A DNA stretch of 64,000 bases from Streptomyces sp. NBC_01451 (GTDB taxonomy: Bacteria > Actinomycetota > Actinomycetes > Streptomycetales > Streptomycetaceae), in NCBI RefSeq assembly GCF_036227485.1, contig NZ_CP109479.1, forward strand, positions 7,378,001 to 7,442,000, given 5' to 3'. The translations under genes were made by a program, and so were the position numbers. Positions within the stretch are counted from its first letter, which is position 1. Every line of letters begins with the position of its first letter. The notes beneath the pieces are model-generated. The model did not search any database and was not told where the DNA came from. It worked only from the letters and a program-made list of their open reading frames with translations. Positions 60,139 through 64,000 of the stretch are shown here, one piece after another.

Positions 60139-61575
60139 ATGCGTCGAGCAAAGATCGTCTGTACCCTGGGCCCCGCCACCGACTCGTACGACCAGATCAA
60201 AGCACTGGTCGATGCCGGAATGGACGTGGCCCGCTTCAACCTCAGCCACGGCAGCTACGCCGAACACGAGGTGCGTTACCAGCACGTCCGCAAAGCCGCC
60301 GACGAAACCGGCCGCAGCATCGGCCTCCTCGCCGACCTTCAAGGCCCGAAGATCCGGCTCGGCCGCTTCACCGAAGGCCCCGTACTCCTCGAACGCGGCG
60401 ACACCTTCACCATCACCGTCGAAGAAGGCGTCGAAGGCACCCAGCAGACCTGCGGAACCACCTACGCGGGCCTCGCCACCGACGTCACCCCCGGCGAACT
60501 CGTCCTCGTCGACGACGGCAAGGTCTGCCTCGAAGTCACCGCCGTCGACGGACCCCGCGTCCACACCAGAGTCGTCGAAGGCGGAGTGATCTCCGACCAC
60601 AAGGGCCTCAACCTCCCCGGCGTGGCGGTGTCCGTCCCCGCCCTCTCCGACAAGGACGAGGCAGACCTGCGCTGGGCGCTGCGCACCGGCTTCGACGTCA
60701 TCGCGCTGTCCTTCGTCCGCAGCGGACGCGACATCGACGACGTCCACCGCATCATGGACGAGGAACACCACCGCCTCCCGGTCATCGCCAAGGTCGAGAA
60801 GCCGCAGGCGGTCGAAGCGATCGACGACATCGTCGCCGCCTTCGACGGCATCATGGTCGCCCGCGGCGACCTCGGCGTCGAAATGCCCCTGGAACAGGTC
60901 CCCATCGTCCAGAAGCGCGCGATCAAACTGGCGAAGCGCAACGCCAAGCCGGTCATCGTCGCCACGCAGATGCTCGACTCGATGATCGAGAACTCCCGCC
61001 CGACGAGGGCGGAGGCGTCCGACGTCGCCAACGCGGTCATCGACGGCACGGACGCGGTGATGCTGTCCGGCGAGACGAGCGTGGGCAAGTACGCCATCGA
61101 GACGGTCCGCACGATGGCGAAGATCGTCGAGGCGGCCGAGGAGGACATCCTCGCCAAGGGCCTGCCCCCGCTGACGGAACGCAACAAGCCCCGCACCCAG
61201 GGCGGCGCCGTGGCCCGCGCGGCGGCCGAGATGGGCGACTTCCTCGGCGCGAAGTTCCTGGTGGCGTTCACCCAGTCCGGCGACACGGTGAAGCGCCTCT
61301 CCCGGTACCGGTCCCCGATCCCGCTCCTGGCCTTCACCCCGGACCCGGCGACCCGGTCACAGCTGACGCTGACATGGGGCGTGGAGACCTTCCTGGGCCC
61401 GCACGTCGACTCCACGGACGCGATGGTCGACCAGGTGGACGAGCTGTTGTTGAAGTACGGGCGGTGCCAGAAGGGCGACGTGGTGGTGATCACGGCCGGC
61501 TCGCCGCCCGGAGTATCGGGGTCCACGAACCTGGTGCGGGTACACCACATCGGCGAGGACGACAGCCCCAAGTAG
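60139..61575 (+). CDS. pyk: Pyruvate kinase
   Basis: Pyruvate kinase converts PEP and ADP to pyruvate and ATP. The 478-residue protein has KIVCTLGPAT, RFNLSHGSY, the signature VIAKVEKPQAVEAID with the catalytic Lys, MVARGDLGVEMP, and ATQMLDSMIENSRPTRAEA followed by DVANAVIDGTDAVMLSGET. The C-terminal domain is regulatory. TACGCT at 60127-60132 ends 6 nt before the ATG, implying a leaderless mRNA. By position this should be the pyk2 paralogue of S. coelicolor; two pyk genes are known there. Confidence 0.96.
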   Translation: MRRAKIVCTLGPATDSYDQIKALVDAGMDVARFNLSHGSYAEHEVRYQHVRKAADETGRSIGLLADLQGPKIRLGRFTEGPVLLERGDTFTITVEEGVEGTQQTCGTTYAGLATDVTPGELVLVDDGKVCLEVTAVDGPRVHTRVVEGGVISDHKGLNLPGVAVSVPALSDKDEADLRWALRTGFDVIALSFVRSGRDIDDVHRIMDEEHHRLPVIAKVEKPQAVEAIDDIVAAFDGIMVARGDLGVEMPLEQVPIVQKRAIKLAKRNAKPVIVATQMLDSMIENSRPTRAEASDVANAVIDGTDAVMLSGETSVGKYAIETVRTMAKIVEAAEEDILAKGLPPLTERNKPRTQGGAVARAAAEMGDFLGAKFLVAFTQSGDTVKRLSRYRSPIPLLAFTPDPATRSQLTLTWGVETFLGPHVDSTDAMVDQVDELLLKYGRCQKGDVVVITAGSPPGVSGSTNLVRVHHIGEDDSPK

Positions 61576-61587
61576 GCGTTGGCGGGA

Positions 61588-61616
61588 GGGCCCCTCTCCG
61601 ACTGACGGAGGGGCCC
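61588..61616. terminator. Terminator after pyk
   Basis: GGGCCCCTC (61588-61596) pairs with GAGGGGCCC (61608-61616) across an 11-nt loop. It lies between convergent pyk and the endonuclease-like gene. Confidence 0.7.
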
Positions 61617-61624
61617 ATTCCGGT

Positions 61625-62398
61625 TCAGTGCTTGGGGCCCACGTGGGTGTCCATCAGGGCCACGGAGGCTTTGCGGGCGACGGAGATGTTGAAGGGGTCA
61701 CTGCCTCGGGCGAGGGTGGTCCATTGGACGCCGACTTTGTCGAGGGTGTCGCTGAAGAGCCTGCGGATGTCGTCGGACTTGTTGGAGAAGAAGTACCGGG
61801 GGTACTCGTAGCGCTTGCGCTCACCGGCGACCAGGCGAGTGGTCCAGTTGGTGATCCGGCAGCCGTCGGAGTGGATGAGGCCGCGGATGAATGCCCAGGG
61901 GTGCGCGTCGACGATGTCCTGTTGCCAGGGCTCCAGGGCGATGCGGCGGTCGTGTTTCTTGCCGGGGCCGTGCTGAGGAAAGAGGCACGGCCAGTGCTTG
62001 CTTGAGCTGGTGACCGCGAGGCAGCCTTTCCTGTTCACCCGGCACACACTGTTGTCCGGGCGCACTGCGCGAAGCGCTTTCTCGCATGCGTCGACAACAC
62101 CAGGCCATGCCTTGTCCAGGACGACGCGCATGAAGTAGACCCCTCGTTGATGAGCGCTGATGCAGCCGTCACCGAGGTAGAGGCCCAGCAGGTAGGCGTA
62201 CGCAGCTTGGTCCTCGGGCGGACGTGGTGGGTCCTCGCACCTGGGGCAGGGCAGACCGATGCGGGTGCGAGGCTCGATGCGGTGTTGCCAACTGCGGATT
62301 GCGGCCCGGGATATCCCCGTCTCCTTGCTGACGGAGTTCAGGCTGCGTCCCTGACCCACCAGCACCAGGGCTCGCTTACGTGTGCCAATGTCGTACAT
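61625..62398 (-). CDS. HTH-LAGLIDADG homing-endonuclease-like protein, 257 aa
   Basis: The N-terminus (7-40) is a resolvase-like HTH (GRSLNSVSKETGISRAAIRS). A Cys pair follows (CPRC, 51-54). Two LAGLIDADG-type motifs are present: LLGLYLGDGC at 70-79 and FIRGLIHSDGC at 170-180, each with the metal-binding Asp. Two motifs in one chain is the monomeric endonuclease arrangement. It is not inside an intron or intein, so it is free-standing, 106 nt downstream of a tRNA gene on the same strand. Codon use is less GC-biased than its neighbours, suggesting acquisition. A role as a regulator cannot be excluded. Confidence 0.78.
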   Translation of the reverse strand: MYDIGTRKRALVLVGQGRSLNSVSKETGISRAAIRSWQHRIEPRTRIGLPCPRCEDPPRPPEDQAAYAYLLGLYLGDGCISAHQRGVYFMRVVLDKAWPGVVDACEKALRAVRPDNSVCRVNRKGCLAVTSSSKHWPCLFPQHGPGKKHDRRIALEPWQQDIVDAHPWAFIRGLIHSDGCRITNWTTRLVAGERKRYEYPRYFFSNKSDDIRRLFSDTLDKVGVQWTTLARGSDPFNISVARKASVALMDTHVGPKH

Positions 62399-62440
62399 AC
62401 CGACAGACTGTGGGAGTCATCGCGACGGCGCGCAGCAAAT

Positions 62441-62472
62441 AGTGGATGTTCACTAGAACGGGAACATCCACT
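62441..62472. terminator. 11-bp inverted repeat between tRNA and endonuclease-like gene
   Basis: AGTGGATGTTC (62441-62451) and GAACATCCACT (62462-62472) are a perfect pair with a 10-nt spacer, followed on the minus strand by TATTTG. It may terminate the tRNA transcript or be an operator or cleavage site linked to the downstream gene. Confidence 0.5.
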
Positions 62473-62504
62473 TTCGGATATCAGCCTTGGAATCTAAGGA
62501 AAAG

Positions 62505-62579
62505 TGCCCCGGGTCGGACTCGAACCGACACTGTATGGGTTTTGAATCCATTGCCTGCTGCCAATTGGGCTACCGGGGC
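62505..62579 (-). tRNA. tRNA with CAA anticodon (tRNA-Leu?), atypical short variable loop
   Basis: The 75-nt minus-strand sequence folds as a cloverleaf. The acceptor stem GCCCCGG/CCGGGGC is perfect, the T-arm is GTCGG-TTCGAGT-CCGAC, and the D-arm contains AATTGGCAGC. The anticodon loop TTCAAAA gives CAA, which reads the Leu codon UUG, and the discriminator is A. However, the variable loop has only five bases (ACAGT), whereas bacterial tRNA-Leu normally has a long variable arm. The anticodon stem has one A-C mismatch next to the loop. CCA is not encoded. The body resembles tRNA-Gln more than tRNA-Leu. Confidence 0.82.
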
Positions 62580-62678
62580 CCAGTGAATCGAAGGTTTGCC
62601 TCGACCCGCTGCCCGACTACCTTACCGCAGCTAGGTACGCTCTTGTCAGCAGCACCCCGCCCTGATCAAGGAGCCCCC

Positions 62679-63335
62679 GTGACCGCCCCCGAGTCGCCCC
62701 AGCCCGCAGACGCGCCCGACGACGACAAGTCGCACGTGCCTCCGCTGACGACCCGTGTCGTCATTGCCGAGGACGAGGCGCTCATCCGGCTCGACCTCAA
62801 GGAGATGCTCGAAGAAGAGGGCTACTCCGTCGTCGGTGAGGCCGGTGACGGTGAGGAGGCCGTGGAGCTTGCCCGTAAGCACCGGCCGGACCTCGTCATC
62901 CTCGATGTGAAGATGCCGAAGCTCGACGGCATCTCGGCGGCCGAGAAGATCGCCGAGGAGTCCATCGCGCCGGTGCTGATGCTGACCGCCTTCTCGCAGC
63001 GCGACCTCGTCGAGCGGGCCCGCGACGCCGGGGCCATGGCGTACCTGGTGAAGCCGTTCAGCAAGAGCGACGTCGTGCCGGCGATCGAGATGGCGGTGTC
63101 GCGGTTCAACGAGATGCGGACGCTGGAGAAGGAGATCGCGGATCTCACGCTGAGGCTGGAGACCCGCAAGCTCGTCGACCGTGCCAAGTCGGTCCTGCAG
63201 ACGGAGTACGGCCTGTCCGAGCCCGCCGCGTTCCGGTGGATCCAGAAGACGTCGATGGACCGGCGCATGTCCATGCAGCAGGTCGCGGAGGCGGTCATCG
63301 CGGACGCCGAGGAGAAGAAGGCTGCCAAGGGCTGA
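62679..63335 (+). CDS. pdtaR: ANTAR-domain response regulator, PdtaR-like, 218 aa
   Basis: Residues 25-145 form a receiver with acidic Glu31-Asp32, phospho-acceptor Asp76 (LVILDVKMP) and Lys in YLVKPFS. The C-terminus is an ANTAR RNA-binding domain (DLTLRLETRKLVDRAKSVLQ, then AFRWIQKTSMDRRMSMQQVA). Such proteins act as antiterminators on two-hairpin RNA motifs; in mycobacteria PdtaR is phosphorylated by the PdtaS kinase, which is not in this window. GTG 62679 follows AAGGAG by four bases. A 24-bp terminator stem separates it from livF. Confidence 0.93.
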   Translation: MTAPESPQPADAPDDDKSHVPPLTTRVVIAEDEALIRLDLKEMLEEEGYSVVGEAGDGEEAVELARKHRPDLVILDVKMPKLDGISAAEKIAEESIAPVLMLTAFSQRDLVERARDAGAMAYLVKPFSKSDVVPAIEMAVSRFNEMRTLEKEIADLTLRLETRKLVDRAKSVLQTEYGLSEPAAFRWIQKTSMDRRMSMQQVAEAVIADAEEKKAAKG

Positions 63336-63357
63336 CGCGGCCACAGGCGGGCGTACG

Positions 63358-63409
63358 ACGTACGAGGAGGCCCGCACCCCCGGTCGGGGGTGCGGGCCTC
63401 CTCGTACGT
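63358..63409. terminator. 24-bp bidirectional terminator between pdtaR and livF
   Basis: The arms 63358-63381 and 63386-63409 are perfectly complementary with a 4-nt loop, the longest stem in the window. It lies between convergent genes. Confidence 0.85.
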
Positions 63410-63422
63410 GCCGTCGGGGGAC

Positions 63423-64000
63423 TCAGTCCTCGCCGAGGTACGCCTTACGTACCGACTCGTCGTGGATCAGGTCCTGGCCGGTGCCGGAGAGGACGATGTT
63501 GCCGACCTCCATGACGTGTCCCTGGTCGGCCAGGGAGAGAGCCGCCTGGGCGTTCTGCTCGACCAGCAGGATCGTCGTACCCGTGGACTTGAGTTCGACG
63601 ATGGTGGCCATGATCTTCTGCATCATGATCGGGGAGAGGCCCATGGAGGGCTCGTCGAGCATGAGCAGTTTGGGCTGGGACATCAGGGCGCGGCCCATGG
63701 CCAGCATCTGCTGTTCGCCGCCGGAGAGGGTTCCTGCGGCCTGCTTCCTGCGTTCCCCGAGGATGGGGAAGAGGTCGTAGGCGCGTTGGATGTCCTTCTC
63801 GATGGCTTCCTTGTCCTTGCGGAGGAAGGCGCCGAGCTGGAGGTTCTCGGCGATGGTGAGGCGGGGGAAGATGTGCCGGCCCTCGGGGGAGTGGGCGAGC
63901 CCGAGGGAGACGATCTTGTGGGCGGGGACGCCGTTGAGCGGCTTGCCGTCGAACAGGATCTTGCCGGAGGTGGGCTGGAGCAGGCCGGAGAGGGTGCGCA
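63423..64000 (-). CDS. livF: Branched-chain amino acid ABC transporter ATP-binding protein (partial)
   Basis: The window ends inside this leftward gene; about 192 C-terminal residues are visible. They include RTLSGLLQPTSGKILFDGKP after the Walker A region, the LivF-typical GLAHSPEGRHIFPRLTIAEN (Q-loop region), signature LSGGEQQMLAMGRAL, Walker B KLLMLDEPSMGLSP, and the H-loop replaced by the VEQNAQAAL form found in LivF. The Walker A motif and start lie beyond 64000. LivG, LivM, LivH and the binding protein are expected upstream, outside the window. Confidence 0.9.
   Translation of the reverse strand, partial: RTLSGLLQPTSGKILFDGKPLNGVPAHKIVSLGLAHSPEGRHIFPRLTIAENLQLGAFLRKDKEAIEKDIQRAYDLFPILGERRKQAAGTLSGGEQQMLAMGRALMSQPKLLMLDEPSMGLSPIMMQKIMATIVELKSTGTTILLVEQNAQAALSLADQGHVMEVGNIVLSGTGQDLIHDESVRKAYLGED

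Overview
The window is high-GC actinobacterial chromosome and almost certainly Streptomyces. The gene order (dnaE, hisDCB-x-H-priA-ridA-F, hisI-trpE, trpC-trpX-trpBA, lgt, gltBD, pyk2, an ANTAR response regulator, livF) matches what I recall of the S. coelicolor SCO2064 to SCO2012 core region. GTG starts are frequent, 4-bp stop/start overlaps are common, and at least eleven genes look leaderless, with a -10-like hexamer ending 6-8 nt before the start codon. All assignments come from reading the translated sequence; no database search was run.

Layout: 1-9004 holds the 3' end of dnaE, a small basic protein, a NYN-domain protein, an ABC-2 exporter pair, a DUF2567 membrane protein, and four leftward genes (ybaK, a LON-domain protein, a hypothetical, a beta-helix-like membrane protein). 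9201-14924 is the histidine operon, with an embedded 54-residue membrane ORF and a RidA homologue lacking the catalytic arginine. hisI-trpE follows, then three small membrane proteins, trpC-trpX(trpM)-trpBA, a membrane-anchored thioredoxin-fold protein and lgt. priA (HisA/TrpF) serves both pathways; hisG, hisE, trpD, trpG and a separate trpF are absent here.

25126-33062 is a leftward operon of four different ADP-ribosylglycohydrolase-family genes, a ribokinase, a CaiB-type CoA-transferase and a CitE-type CoA-ester lyase. Six of the seven genes are stop/start coupled. This is the best candidate for an undescribed pathway. A VIT1-type Fe/Mn transporter and gltBD follow.

40721-50000 is accessory: GH46 chitosanase, a VWA protein, a decayed qcrB remnant, a KstR2-like set (ipdF-like SDR, TetR regulator, fadA6-like thiolase, SDR) with a near-consensus KstR2 operator, an ankyrin protein, a metalloprotease and a secreted trypsin. 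49565-61575 carries an AraC regulator, chorismate mutase, an orphan receiver protein, aminopeptidase N, a DesA/DesB-like siderophore gene pair with no DesC/DesD partner, a Tat-exported 5'-nucleotidase, a SIMPL protein and pyruvate kinase. The right end has an HTH-LAGLIDADG endonuclease-like gene beside an atypical tRNA, then an ANTAR regulator and the truncated livF. Several Streptomyces intergenic repeat elements and strong hairpin terminators punctuate the window.
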